From JANOQP01 sp044227705 (GTDB taxonomy: Bacteria > Bacteroidota > Bacteroidia > Chitinophagales > Saprospiraceae), in contig JBGAWE010000224.1 of NCBI GenBank assembly GCA_044227705.1, forward strand, positions 1-7,407: 7,407 nt of DNA, read 5' to 3'. Position 1 is the first letter of the stretch. Every line of letters starts with the position of its first letter. Of this stretch, positions 1-6,338 are shown in pieces. Under the pieces are notes generated by a model, which saw only the letters and a program-made list of their open reading frames with translations, ran no database searches and was not told the origin of the DNA. The position numbers and the translations under genes are program-made.

Positions 1-1
1 T

Positions 2-136
2 GGCGCGGGCTACATCAACGGCGGCGAGCCGTCGAAGGGCTACATCGGCGATTTCATCGCCTACAACCGCGTCCTCTCCGACGTGGATTTGCAAAAAGCC
101 GAGACCTATTTGGCTGTAAAATATGGCCTCACCATC
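2..136 (+). other. C-terminal tail of a LamG-like jelly-roll domain
   Basis: The first 45 codons read as the end of a concanavalin-like LamG domain: a GYIGDFIAYNRVLS strand followed by a helix-like stretch and YLAVKYGLT at 107-133. The same closing motif ends every other LamG copy in this window (GDIGEQIMY then YLAVKWGLT in copies A and B). The bulk of the domain lies upstream. Its sequence is clearly different from LamG A and B, so it is not part of the recent duplication. Confidence 0.75.
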
Positions 137-3100
137 GGCCACGACTATTTCGCGGGCAATTACGACGGTACGAACGCCGCCTCCGCGACCCTCTGGGACG
201 TGGGCAGCTCGGGCGGTTTCGACAACAACATCGCGGGCATCGGCCGCGAGGACTGCAGCGCCCTTTTGCAAAAACAAAGCCGCTCGGCCAACATCGTCAA
301 CCGCGGCAACCTCCTCACCATCGGCCTGACCAACATCGCGGAAAGCAACCAGGCGAACACCGCCGCTTTCCCCGTTGACCGTTCGTACATGCTCTGGGGC
401 GACGACGGGCAGAGCTATTTCATGAACACCGCCATCACCGCGCCATCGGGCAACTTGTCGAACAAGCGCAGCGACCGCTGCTGGAAAATCTCGGAAAAAG
501 GAACCGTCGGCACGGTCAAAGTGGCCGCCCCGGACGGCTCGCTCGGCAACGGGAACCCTGTTTACCTCGTCGTTTCGGCGGACGGGACGTTCGACGCGAG
601 CGACACTTGGGTGCCGATGACGGCCCTCACCGTCGGCGCGACGAAGTACATCGCCGCGGACTACAATTTCTCGAACGGCCAATATTTCACCTTCGCCTCG
701 TCCATCGTTTCGCCGGGCGGCGTCTCGACCTCGCTGGCCTGGTGGTTCAAAGGCGACCTCGGCACGACCAAAACGGGCGACATCGTCACCGATTGGAACG
801 ACCAATGGTCGAACAACCTCGACGTGACGCAAACTACCGTAACGAAACAGCCGACCTCCACGAAATTCCAAAACTTCAACCCCGTCCTGACCTTCGACGG
901 CGTGGACGATATTTTGCAAGCCTCGACGGGTTATTGGAAAGGCTCGACCGCCAACCAGCAGTACAACTATTTCGGCGTGGCCGCCAACAAAACGACGGCG
1001 GGCGTGAATTCGCAATTTGGCGAAAACACGAATTTGGGCTACCAAATGTATTTCCAGCCGTATTCGGGCACGATGTACAGCGGTTTTTGGTCAACTTACG
1101 TGTCGAGCATTGCGCACCAAGCCGCATGGACGGGCGTGCCCTACCTCTGGGCAGGCCGCTACAAACACGACGCGACGGCAGATAACCGCGTGAACGCCAT
1201 TTTGCAGAACGGCAAACAGATTGCGAAAAACCAGACAACCACCGCGTTCAACGGCGCAAACGGCCCGCTCGGCGTCGGTGCCAGCCCGAACGGCTGGTAT
1301 TATGACGGCGACATCGGCGAGCAAATCATGTACGCCAGCGACCTTTCGGAAACCGACCGCCAGCGCGTCAACACCTATTTGGCCGTGAAATGGGGCCTCA
1401 CGCTCGTCCGCGACAACGACGGCGACGGCATTTTGGGCGAAACCATAGCCGGAGCGCTCAACGAAGGCGACTACATCGCTTCCGACGGCACGACCAAAAT
1501 CTGGGACGCGACGGGCAACGCCGGTTTTCACAACAACATCGGCGGCATCGGCTACGACCGCGAGGAGGGTTTGAACCAAAAACAATCCCGTTCGGTCGTC
1601 GCGGCGAACAACGGCAACCTCGTGACCATCGGTTTGACAAACATCGCCGAAACGAACGACGCGAACACTGCCTCATTTGCCGCCGACAAATCTTACGAAA
1701 TCTGGGGCGACGACGGCCAAGGCATCGCCATGACCACGCCCATCACCGCCCCGGGCGGCAATTTGTCGAACAACCGCATGGCGCGATGCTGGAAAGTGCA
1801 GGAAACGGGCACGGTCGGCACGGTCAAAGTGGGCGTTCCGCAAGACTTTTTGGGCAACGGCTCGCAGGTTTACCTCGTCGTCTCGAACGACGGCACCTTC
1901 GACGCGAGCGACAACTGGCTGCCGATGACGGACGTGACCGTCGGCACGACGGCCTATTCGACGGCGGACGTGAACTTCACGAACGGCCAATATTTCACCT
2001 TCGCATCGTTCATCGTCGCGCCGGGCGGCGTTGCCAATTCGCTCGCGTGGTGGTTCGAGGCCAATCGTGGTTTGACAAAATCGGGCGATGCCGTCACGGG
2101 CTTGCGCGACCAGTGGTCGAACTCGCTCGACGTGGTTGCGCCCGCCGTGGCGAACCAGCCGACGCAAACGGCTTTCCAAAACTACAACCCCGTCATCACC
2201 TTCGACGGCGCGACGACCGACAAGCTGGAAAACCCCGACGGCTATTGGAAAAACTCGACCGCCAACCAAGCGTACAGTTATTTCGGCGTGGCCGCAAACA
2301 AGACGACCGCAGGCACCAACTCGCTTTACGGTGAAAGCACCAACTTGGGCTACCAGTTCTTTTTCCAGCCCTACGGCGGCACGATGTACAGCGGTTTTTG
2401 GTCAACGTATGTTTCCAGCATCGCGCACCAAGCCGCATGGACGGGCGTGCCTTACCTTTGGGGAAGCCGCTACAAACACGACGCGACGGCTGCCAACCGC
2501 GTGAACGCCATTTTGCAAAACGGCAAACAAATCGCGAAAACCACCACGACCGCCGCTTTCAACGGCTCGAATGGGCCGCTCGGCATCGGCGCAAGCCCCA
2601 ACGGCTGGTATTACGACGGCGACATCGGCGAGCAAATCATGTACGCCAGCGACCTTTCCGAAAGCGACCGTCAGCGCGTCAATTCTTATTTGGCCGTGAA
2701 ATGGGGCCTCACCCTCGTCCGCGACAACGACGGCGACGGCGTTCTGGGCGAAAACATCGCCGGTTCGACAAACGAGGGCGACTACATCGCCTCCGACGGC
2801 ACGACCAAATATTGGGACGCGACGGCCAACGCAACCTACCACAACAACATCGGCGGCATTGGCTATGACCTGTACACGGGCCTCAACCAGAAACAGTCCC
2901 GCTCCATCAACACGTCGTCTTCGGGCGACCTCGTGGCAATGGGCCTCGGTTCGATTGACTCGACCAACGCGGCGAACGCCAACAATTTCACTGTTGACAA
3001 ATCCTACCTCGTCTGGGGCGACAACGCGGCTTTGACGGACGGCACGGCGACGGGCATCACCGCGCAAGTGACCTCCGGCGGCGCGAACACCTGGATGACG

Positions 3101-5848
3101 CGCAAATGGAAAGCCGTGGAAACGGGCACCGTCGCCACCGTGAAAATCCGCGTCCCGCAATCGTACATCGCCACAGGTTTGGACAACACGAAAACGGTGA
3201 AGCTCATCGTGGCCTCCGACGCGGCGTTCACGACGGGGGTTCAGGTGGTTTCGATGGCTTTGGTAAACGGAATTTACGAGGCGGATTTCAATTTCAGCGG
3301 TTCGCAGTTTTTCACTTTTGGCCAGCAATTGCCAGATGCAGACGGCGACGGCGTGGCGGACATCAACGACCTCGACTGCGACAATGACGGCATCTTGGAT
3401 GCCGTCGAAAATCAATGCCCGGCCCTCGCAGAGTGGACGGATTGGACTTCCGTCGCAACCGACAAATTTTCAGCGACCGGCACGCTCACCACATCCTCTG
3501 GGAACGTAACCGTCACCTACTCCGCCACGGCAGCCAGTGTGTATTCCATTCAAAACGTCGGGTACTATGGCAGTTGCGGCAGTTCGGGCGGGGTCATGCC
3601 TTCGGGCAACACGGAGTGCTTGCAGGCCTTGCACGGCGCGAACACAACCCAAACCGTGTCGTTCAGCTCTCCCGTGGCCGACCCGATGATCTCGTTTTAC
3701 AGCAACAACGGGAACACCTTTGTTTTTGACAAGCCGTTCACGGTGGTCGGGACACCTTGCACACAAGTAATCAATAGTTCGACCTCCATCACGGGCACGG
3801 GTGAAGGTTTCATTACCCTTAAGTTTTCGGGCTATATTTCCACGATTTCCTACACCTCAACCATCTCGGAAAACTGGACCGGCTTTACGGTCGGTGCGGT
3901 CAATTGCCCCAACACGGACACGGACGGCGACGGCATTGTGAACCGGCTGGACCTCGACTCCGACGGCGACGGCATCCCCGACAACATCGAAGCGCAAACA
4001 ACGGCGGGCTACACCGCTCCCGGTGCCATCACCGCCGTCGGCGCGACGGGCATCCCGACCGTCTACAACCAAACGACGGGCCTCACCCCGGTTGACACCG
4101 ACCGCGACGGGGCACCCGATTATCTCGACACCAACTCCAACGATTTTGGCGGAACCGACACCCAGCAAGCGGGCCTCACCCTGACAGGAAATGACACCGA
4201 CCACGACGGCCTCGACGATGCGGCGGACACCAACGACGCGGCTTTCGGCCCCGTCGCGGCGGGCATCACCGCGCCGCTGACGACCTACCCGCACGTCCTT
4301 TCGGCCACGCAGGTGGACTGGCGTTTCCGCCCGACCCCCGGCTGCGTGGACCCGGCGAAAGTCGCCCTTTGGCTCAAAGCCGACGGCGTGGTTGCCGCGA
4401 GCGGAGCCAACACCCTCGTCTGGAACGACGAAACGGCAAACAACAACGACCTCGCCACCACCTCGGCGACCGCGAAGCCCGTGCTGCAAGTGGGCAACAT
4501 GAACTTCAACCCGACCCTCAAATTCACCAACGACCCGCTCACGGGCGCGAATGTTTTCACGGCCGGCACGACGTACACCGACCTCAACACCTACGTCGTC
4601 ACCCGCACGAACACCGCCCACAACAACGCATTTTGGTATGAAAACGCCACGGGCGCGTACATTTCCTACGGCAACACGAGCATTTTGTGGGATGCGAACA
4701 GCAGCTACCGCATGAACGTCGCGGCGTGGAACCCGGCCACCGACCTCGCCAACCCCGTCCTCTGGGGCATGACGATGTCGCAAACAACGGGTCAAACCTA
4801 CACGGGCGACAAGCGCAGCATTTTCCGGAACGGAAAGCGCACCTTCGGCAACGCCGCCGCCGGGACCTTCGCGGGGTCGGCAGCGACGATGACCCTGGGC
4901 AGCATGACAGACGACGACGTGGCGGAATTCGTCGTCGCGCCAGCGGCCATCACGCCGCAGGAGCACCAAAAAATCCAGTCGTACCTGGCCTTGAAATGGG
5001 GCATCACCCTCGACCAGACCACCGCGACGGACTACCTCGCGGGCGACGGCACGACCAAAATGTGGGACGCCAACGCCAACGCAACCTACAAAAACAACAT
5101 CGCGGGCATCGGCCGCGACGACTGCCAAGGCTTGAGCCAAAAACAGTCCCAATCCGTCAACAAAGCCGTCGCGGGCGACAACATGGTGACGATGGGCCTC
5201 GGCAACGTCTTCGCAAACAATGCCGAAAACTCGAACACCTTTTCCGCCGACAAGACCTTCCTGACTTGGGGAAATGACGCGGGCGCAATCACGACGACCG
5301 TCGCAGCGACTTCGCAAATCATTGCTGGAAACGCCGACGCGCAGTTCCGCCTCACCAGAATCTGGAAGGCGCAGGAGACCGGCACGGGCGTGGGCTCGGT
5401 CGAAATCCGCGTGCCGAAAAACAACCTCACGGCTTTGAACTCGGCGGCTGACCAGTTCCTCGTCGTCGCGGACGACGCGGCGTTCACGACCAACGTGCAG
5501 GTGGTGAAATTGTCCAGCACGACTGGGAACAAGACGGCGAGCTTTGATTTTCCGGCAAACGCCTCTCGGTATTTCACGTTTGCGGGCAAGGACCGCCCGG
5601 CTCCGGGCTGCGTGACGAATGGTTTGCAAAACTGGTTGAAAGCCGATGATGCCGCCGCTACGACGACCACTTGGACAGACCAGAGCGTCAACGGATATGT
5701 CTGGACAGCTACCAACCAACCCGGCGGCTCGGCGGCAATCGGTACGTCTTCAACAGCCTTTAACTTCAATCCGGCATTCACATTTGCTGGCAACAGCCAA
5801 TATTTCCGCTCCGTCGGAACGGGGCCAAGCGAGCCTTTTGGCAAATGA
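2..5848 (+). CDS. Giant modular LamG/TSP3 repeat surface protein, N-terminal part (5' partial, ends at frameshift)
   Basis: This is the main reading frame: 1,948 codons from base 2 to the TGA at 5846-5848. It is already inside a LamG-like domain at the window edge, so the true start lies upstream; the GTG at 83 sits mid-domain, has no role as a start, and is simply a valine codon. The protein alternates LamG-like jelly-roll domains with a domain of unknown function (four copies in this part), followed by TSP3 aspartate repeats, a beta-rich region, more TSP3 repeats and another LamG/unknown-domain pair. It is rich in Thr, Ser, Ala, Asn, Gly and Asp and low in Cys, as is typical of secreted Bacteroidota proteins. 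No transmembrane segment or catalytic signature is visible. A structural adhesin or glycan-binding role outside the cell is inferred from the LamG and TSP3 families. The frame breaks inside the last LamG domain, and the protein continues in frame 3 from about 5835. The large size and modular architecture are clear; the ligand and partner proteins are unknown. Confidence 0.9.
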   Translation, partial: GAGYINGGEPSKGYIGDFIAYNRVLSDVDLQKAETYLAVKYGLTIGHDYFAGNYDGTNAASATLWDVGSSGGFDNNIAGIGREDCSALLQKQSRSANIVNRGNLLTIGLTNIAESNQANTAAFPVDRSYMLWGDDGQSYFMNTAITAPSGNLSNKRSDRCWKISEKGTVGTVKVAAPDGSLGNGNPVYLVVSADGTFDASDTWVPMTALTVGATKYIAADYNFSNGQYFTFASSIVSPGGVSTSLAWWFKGDLGTTKTGDIVTDWNDQWSNNLDVTQTTVTKQPTSTKFQNFNPVLTFDGVDDILQASTGYWKGSTANQQYNYFGVAANKTTAGVNSQFGENTNLGYQMYFQPYSGTMYSGFWSTYVSSIAHQAAWTGVPYLWAGRYKHDATADNRVNAILQNGKQIAKNQTTTAFNGANGPLGVGASPNGWYYDGDIGEQIMYASDLSETDRQRVNTYLAVKWGLTLVRDNDGDGILGETIAGALNEGDYIASDGTTKIWDATGNAGFHNNIGGIGYDREEGLNQKQSRSVVAANNGNLVTIGLTNIAETNDANTASFAADKSYEIWGDDGQGIAMTTPITAPGGNLSNNRMARCWKVQETGTVGTVKVGVPQDFLGNGSQVYLVVSNDGTFDASDNWLPMTDVTVGTTAYSTADVNFTNGQYFTFASFIVAPGGVANSLAWWFEANRGLTKSGDAVTGLRDQWSNSLDVVAPAVANQPTQTAFQNYNPVITFDGATTDKLENPDGYWKNSTANQAYSYFGVAANKTTAGTNSLYGESTNLGYQFFFQPYGGTMYSGFWSTYVSSIAHQAAWTGVPYLWGSRYKHDATAANRVNAILQNGKQIAKTTTTAAFNGSNGPLGIGASPNGWYYDGDIGEQIMYASDLSESDRQRVNSYLAVKWGLTLVRDNDGDGVLGENIAGSTNEGDYIASDGTTKYWDATANATYHNNIGGIGYDLYTGLNQKQSRSINTSSSGDLVAMGLGSIDSTNAANANNFTVDKSYLVWGDNAALTDGTATGITAQVTSGGANTWMTRKWKAVETGTVATVKIRVPQSYIATGLDNTKTVKLIVASDAAFTTGVQVVSMALVNGIYEADFNFSGSQFFTFGQQLPDADGDGVADINDLDCDNDGILDAVENQCPALAEWTDWTSVATDKFSATGTLTTSSGNVTVTYSATAASVYSIQNVGYYGSCGSSGGVMPSGNTECLQALHGANTTQTVSFSSPVADPMISFYSNNGNTFVFDKPFTVVGTPCTQVINSSTSITGTGEGFITLKFSGYISTISYTSTISENWTGFTVGAVNCPNTDTDGDGIVNRLDLDSDGDGIPDNIEAQTTAGYTAPGAITAVGATGIPTVYNQTTGLTPVDTDRDGAPDYLDTNSNDFGGTDTQQAGLTLTGNDTDHDGLDDAADTNDAAFGPVAAGITAPLTTYPHVLSATQVDWRFRPTPGCVDPAKVALWLKADGVVAASGANTLVWNDETANNNDLATTSATAKPVLQVGNMNFNPTLKFTNDPLTGANVFTAGTTYTDLNTYVVTRTNTAHNNAFWYENATGAYISYGNTSILWDANSSYRMNVAAWNPATDLANPVLWGMTMSQTTGQTYTGDKRSIFRNGKRTFGNAAAGTFAGSAATMTLGSMTDDDVAEFVVAPAAITPQEHQKIQSYLALKWGITLDQTTATDYLAGDGTTKMWDANANATYKNNIAGIGRDDCQGLSQKQSQSVNKAVAGDNMVTMGLGNVFANNAENSNTFSADKTFLTWGNDAGAITTTVAATSQIIAGNADAQFRLTRIWKAQETGTGVGSVEIRVPKNNLTALNSAADQFLVVADDAAFTTNVQVVKLSSTTGNKTASFDFPANASRYFTFAGKDRPAPGCVTNGLQNWLKADDAAATTTTWTDQSVNGYVWTATNQPGGSAAIGTSSTAFNFNPAFTFAGNSQYFRSVGTGPSEPFGK
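137..700 (+). other. Unknown domain copy 1 (DUF8202-like), chimeric
   Basis: This is a domain of about 190 residues that follows a LamG domain each time in this protein. It contains the series WD...NNIAGIGRxDC (about 192-256), QKQSRS (269-286), an NLLTIGL strand, YMLWGDDGQ, RCWK, and a closing GQYFTFAS (to 700). I recall this type of domain as DUF8202 in Bacteroidota, but that name needs a profile search. No function is known to me. Its first third (NNIAGIGR, DC) resembles copies 4 and 5, while the remainder is nearly the same as copy 2. Cysteines occur at DC (254-256) and in RCWK and could form a disulfide. The linker lacks the DNDGDG loop found in copies 2 and 3. Confidence 0.65.
305..1612 (+). 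repeat. Tandem duplication, unit 1 (1308 bp)
   Basis: First unit of a direct tandem repeat in frame. It runs from GNLLTIGL in unknown-domain copy 1, through LamG A, to just after QKQSRS in copy 2. Anchors with equal spacing are GNL (305 and 1613), WWF (740 and 2048), and the GDIGEQ region (1304 and 2615). The offsets are 1308 or 1311 bases, all multiples of three, so the frame is kept. Exact breakpoints cannot be set to the base by eye. Confidence 0.75.
731..1405 (+). other. LamG-like jelly-roll domain A
   Basis: Domain of about 225 residues that opens with SLAWWFK and closes with YLAVKWGLTL (1376-1405). Between them are WNDQWSN, FNPVLTFDG, a central series of beta strands, an LQNGKQIA hairpin and GDIGEQIMYASDLS. 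This is the usual shape of a LamG / concanavalin A-like lectin domain (resembling Pfam Laminin_G_3). Such folds often bind glycans or proteins, frequently with calcium, but no binding residue can be assigned by eye. It is very similar to LamG B at both DNA and protein level. Confidence 0.7.
1406..2008 (+). other. Unknown domain copy 2 (DUF8202-like) with calcium-loop-like insert
   Basis: Second copy, opening with a DNDGDG acidic loop (1412-1429) that copies 1, 4 and 5 lack, then YIASDGTTK, WDA, NNIGGIGYD, QKQSRS (1577-1594), GNLVTIGL, YEIWGDDGQ, RCWKVQETGTVG and GQYFTFAS. In the N-terminal third it has GYDRE where copies 1, 4 and 5 have a cysteine after GR-x-D, so the cysteine in RCWK has no obvious partner in the domain. 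From GNLVTIGL onward it matches copy 1 at an offset of 1308 bases. Confidence 0.65.
1613..2923 (+). repeat. Tandem duplication, unit 2 (1311 bp)
   Basis: Second unit, from GNLVTIGL in unknown-domain copy 2, through LamG B, to just after QKQSRS in copy 3. It differs from unit 1 by scattered substitutions and at least one codon-sized indel in the LamG part. Similarity ends near 2924, where copy 3 changes to a different sequence class. Such near-identical neighbours are prone to copy-number change by recombination and to assembly collapse. Confidence 0.75.
2039..2716 (+). other. LamG-like jelly-roll domain B
   Basis: A close paralogue of LamG A, 1308-1311 bases downstream. It opens with SLAWWFE and closes with YLAVKWGLTL (2687-2716), and carries the same FNGSNGPLG, GWYYDGDIGEQ and LQNGKQIAK segments. 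Exact DNA matches to LamG A include one of 44 bases (1304-1347 against 2615-2658). Silent positions are often conserved, pointing to recent duplication or gene conversion rather than only protein-level selection. Confidence 0.7.
2717..3322 (+). other. Unknown domain copy 3 (DUF8202-like), chimeric
   Basis: Third copy. The N-terminal third is like copy 2 (DNDGDG loop at 2723-2740, YIASDGTTK, NNIGGIGYD, QKQSRS at 2888-2905). From GDLVAMGL (2924) onward it is unlike copies 1 and 2 and closer to copy 4 (RKWKAVETGTV, and ASDAAFTTGVQVV against ADDAAFTTNVQVV). It ends with SQFFTFG directly before the TSP3 pair. It contains no cysteine. The switch of relationship inside the domain marks the right-hand edge of the duplicated block. 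Confidence 0.65.
3335..3418 (+). other. TSP3-type calcium-binding repeat pair 1
   Basis: Two adjacent aspartate loops, DADGDGVAD and DCDNDGILD, ending in AVENQC. The D-x-D-x-D-G spacing is that of thrombospondin type 3 repeats, which coordinate calcium and form rigid linkers between domains. It sits directly after unknown-domain copy 3 and is almost repeated at 6903-6980. Calcium binding is inferred from the family. Confidence 0.85.
3419..3910 (+). other. Beta-rich, Ser/Thr-rich region of unknown family
   Basis: About 164 residues between two TSP3 segments. Alternating hydrophobic and Ser/Thr residues (for example VTVTYSATAASVYS, TVSFSSPV, ITLKFSGYIS) suggest a beta sandwich. Four cysteines are at GSC, TEC, TPC and at the end NCP; with the C of ENQC just before, they could make disulfides. 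It starts near WTDWTSV and ends WTGFTVGAVNCP. I do not recognise the family; a carbohydrate-binding-module-like or lectin-like fold is one possibility. GC content appears lower and codon choice less biased than in the neighbouring LamG modules. Confidence 0.5.
3911..4318 (+). other. TSP3 repeat array with DNIEAQTT spacer
   Basis: The array opens with DTDGDGIVN and DSDGDGIPD, continues with a 14-residue conserved spacer beginning DNIEAQTT (3980-4021), then a Gly/Ala/Val-rich linker, DTDRDGAPD and DTDHDGLDD, and a degenerate end (DTNSNDFGG, DTNDAAFG) before VDWRF. The loops are typical calcium sites; the later ones have lost some acidic residues and may not bind. The 'DNIEAQTT..GY..P' spacer followed by 'PVDTD' recurs in many Bacteroidota surface proteins, which supports the lineage call. 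Confidence 0.8.
4343..5011 (+). other. LamG-like jelly-roll domain C
   Basis: About 223 residues, opening with CVDPAKVALWLKAD and closing with YLALKWGITL (4982-5011). It contains VWNDETAN, FNPTLKF, IFRNGKRTFG and FVVAPAAITPQE. It is the same fold as copies A and B but clearly diverged from them. The GCV...WLKAD opening is shared with LamG D, so C and D form a subtype distinct from A and B (SLAWWF opening). Confidence 0.7.
5012..5587 (+). other. Unknown domain copy 4 (DUF8202-like)
   Basis: Follows LamG C with a short linker and no DNDGDG loop. Motifs in order: YLAGDGTTK, WDANANATY, NNIAGIGRDDC, QKQSQS (5138-5155), MVTMGLG, FLTWGND, RIWKAQETGTG, ADDAAFTTNVQVV and RYFTFAG. The single cysteine in DDC has no partner within the domain. 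This looks like the unrecombined form of the domain, to which the head of copy 1 and the tail of copy 3 are both closer than to copy 2. Confidence 0.65.
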
Positions 5849-6338
5849 CCACACGACGTTTGTCGCCTTTTCCACGACTTCTGCGGGCGGCGACATAGCA
5901 TATGCCAACCCGATTTTGCAAGGGAATCAGGACGGCTCCAACCAGGAATCCGACCTCGGCATGGCTGGCGCGGGCAAGGTGGGCCTTCGGGTGAAAAACA
6001 ATAGCGATTCCTACGCTGCGGGCGTGGTCAGTTCGGTAGCGGCGAACACAGGGGTACCAACCTTCGTCACCGCTTCCCGCGTCCGGGCGGCATCCGGCGC
6101 GGCAACCATCTCGGTCAACGGCGGCAGCCTGGTTTCAAATACAAACTCCGACGCCACTGTTCTGGATGGCGGCACGGATAAAACAGGCATGGGTGTCGGC
6201 AACTCTGGTGGCAACTACACACAAGCCGCTGAGCAATTTGTGGGCAACATTGCGGAGGTCATCAACTTCAACCGGGTCTTGAACGCCACCGAGCAAAACC
6301 AGGTAGAGACCTATCTCGCCATCAAATACGGCATCACG
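5609..6338 (+). other. LamG-like jelly-roll domain D, split by a frameshift
   Basis: It opens in frame 2 with CVTNGLQNWLKADD, then WTDQSVN and FNFNPAFTFAG, and stops at 5846-5848. Frame 3 supplies the rest: DHTTFVAFSTTSAG, ISVNGGSLVS, FVGNIAEVINFNRVLN and YLAIKYGIT (6312-6338). DHTTFVAFSTTSAG in frame 3 lines up with YNYFGVAANKTTAG of LamG A at about the right distance from the FNP motif, so only about one base, not a segment, is in excess. Confidence 0.75.
5811..5848 (+). other. Apparent +1 frameshift site (one extra base)
   Basis: Homology leaves frame 2 after about 5820 and is in frame 3 by about 5838. Two short homopolymers lie here, GGGG at 5821-5824 and TTTT at 5836-5839. Removing one base from either joins the frames and gives a plausible LamG sequence (TGQASLLANDH or TGPSEPLANDH). 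The frame 2 stop is TGA followed by C, preceded by an AAA codon. A sequencing or assembly indel is the simplest explanation, a real mutation is possible, and programmed +1 recoding is least likely. Confidence 0.7.

Noticed and set aside
83..85. GTG at 83 as a gene start.
   Set aside because: The frame is open upstream to base 2 with convincing LamG sequence, and no ribosome binding site is visible; this is an internal valine codon.
305..2923. The long direct repeats as a mobile element or CRISPR-like array.
   Set aside because: The units are fully coding, in frame, adjacent without spacers, and have no transposase, terminal inverted repeats or target duplication; they are duplicated protein modules.
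2402..3415. A 337-codon open frame on the minus strand.
   Set aside because: It is a shadow of LamG B and unknown-domain copy 3. It resembles the minus-strand frame at 1091-1585 only because the + strand DNA beneath is duplicated.
3857..5719. A 620-codon open frame on the minus strand.
   Set aside because: It lies antisense to well-supported LamG, TSP3 and unknown-domain coding. The product is a Val/Arg/Gly-rich low-complexity string with no recognisable domain, as expected from the reverse frame of GC-rich, codon-biased DNA.
5845..5847. ATG at the frameshift as a restart for the downstream part.
   Set aside because: It is in frame 1, not in frame 3 where the protein continues, and has no Shine-Dalgarno sequence.
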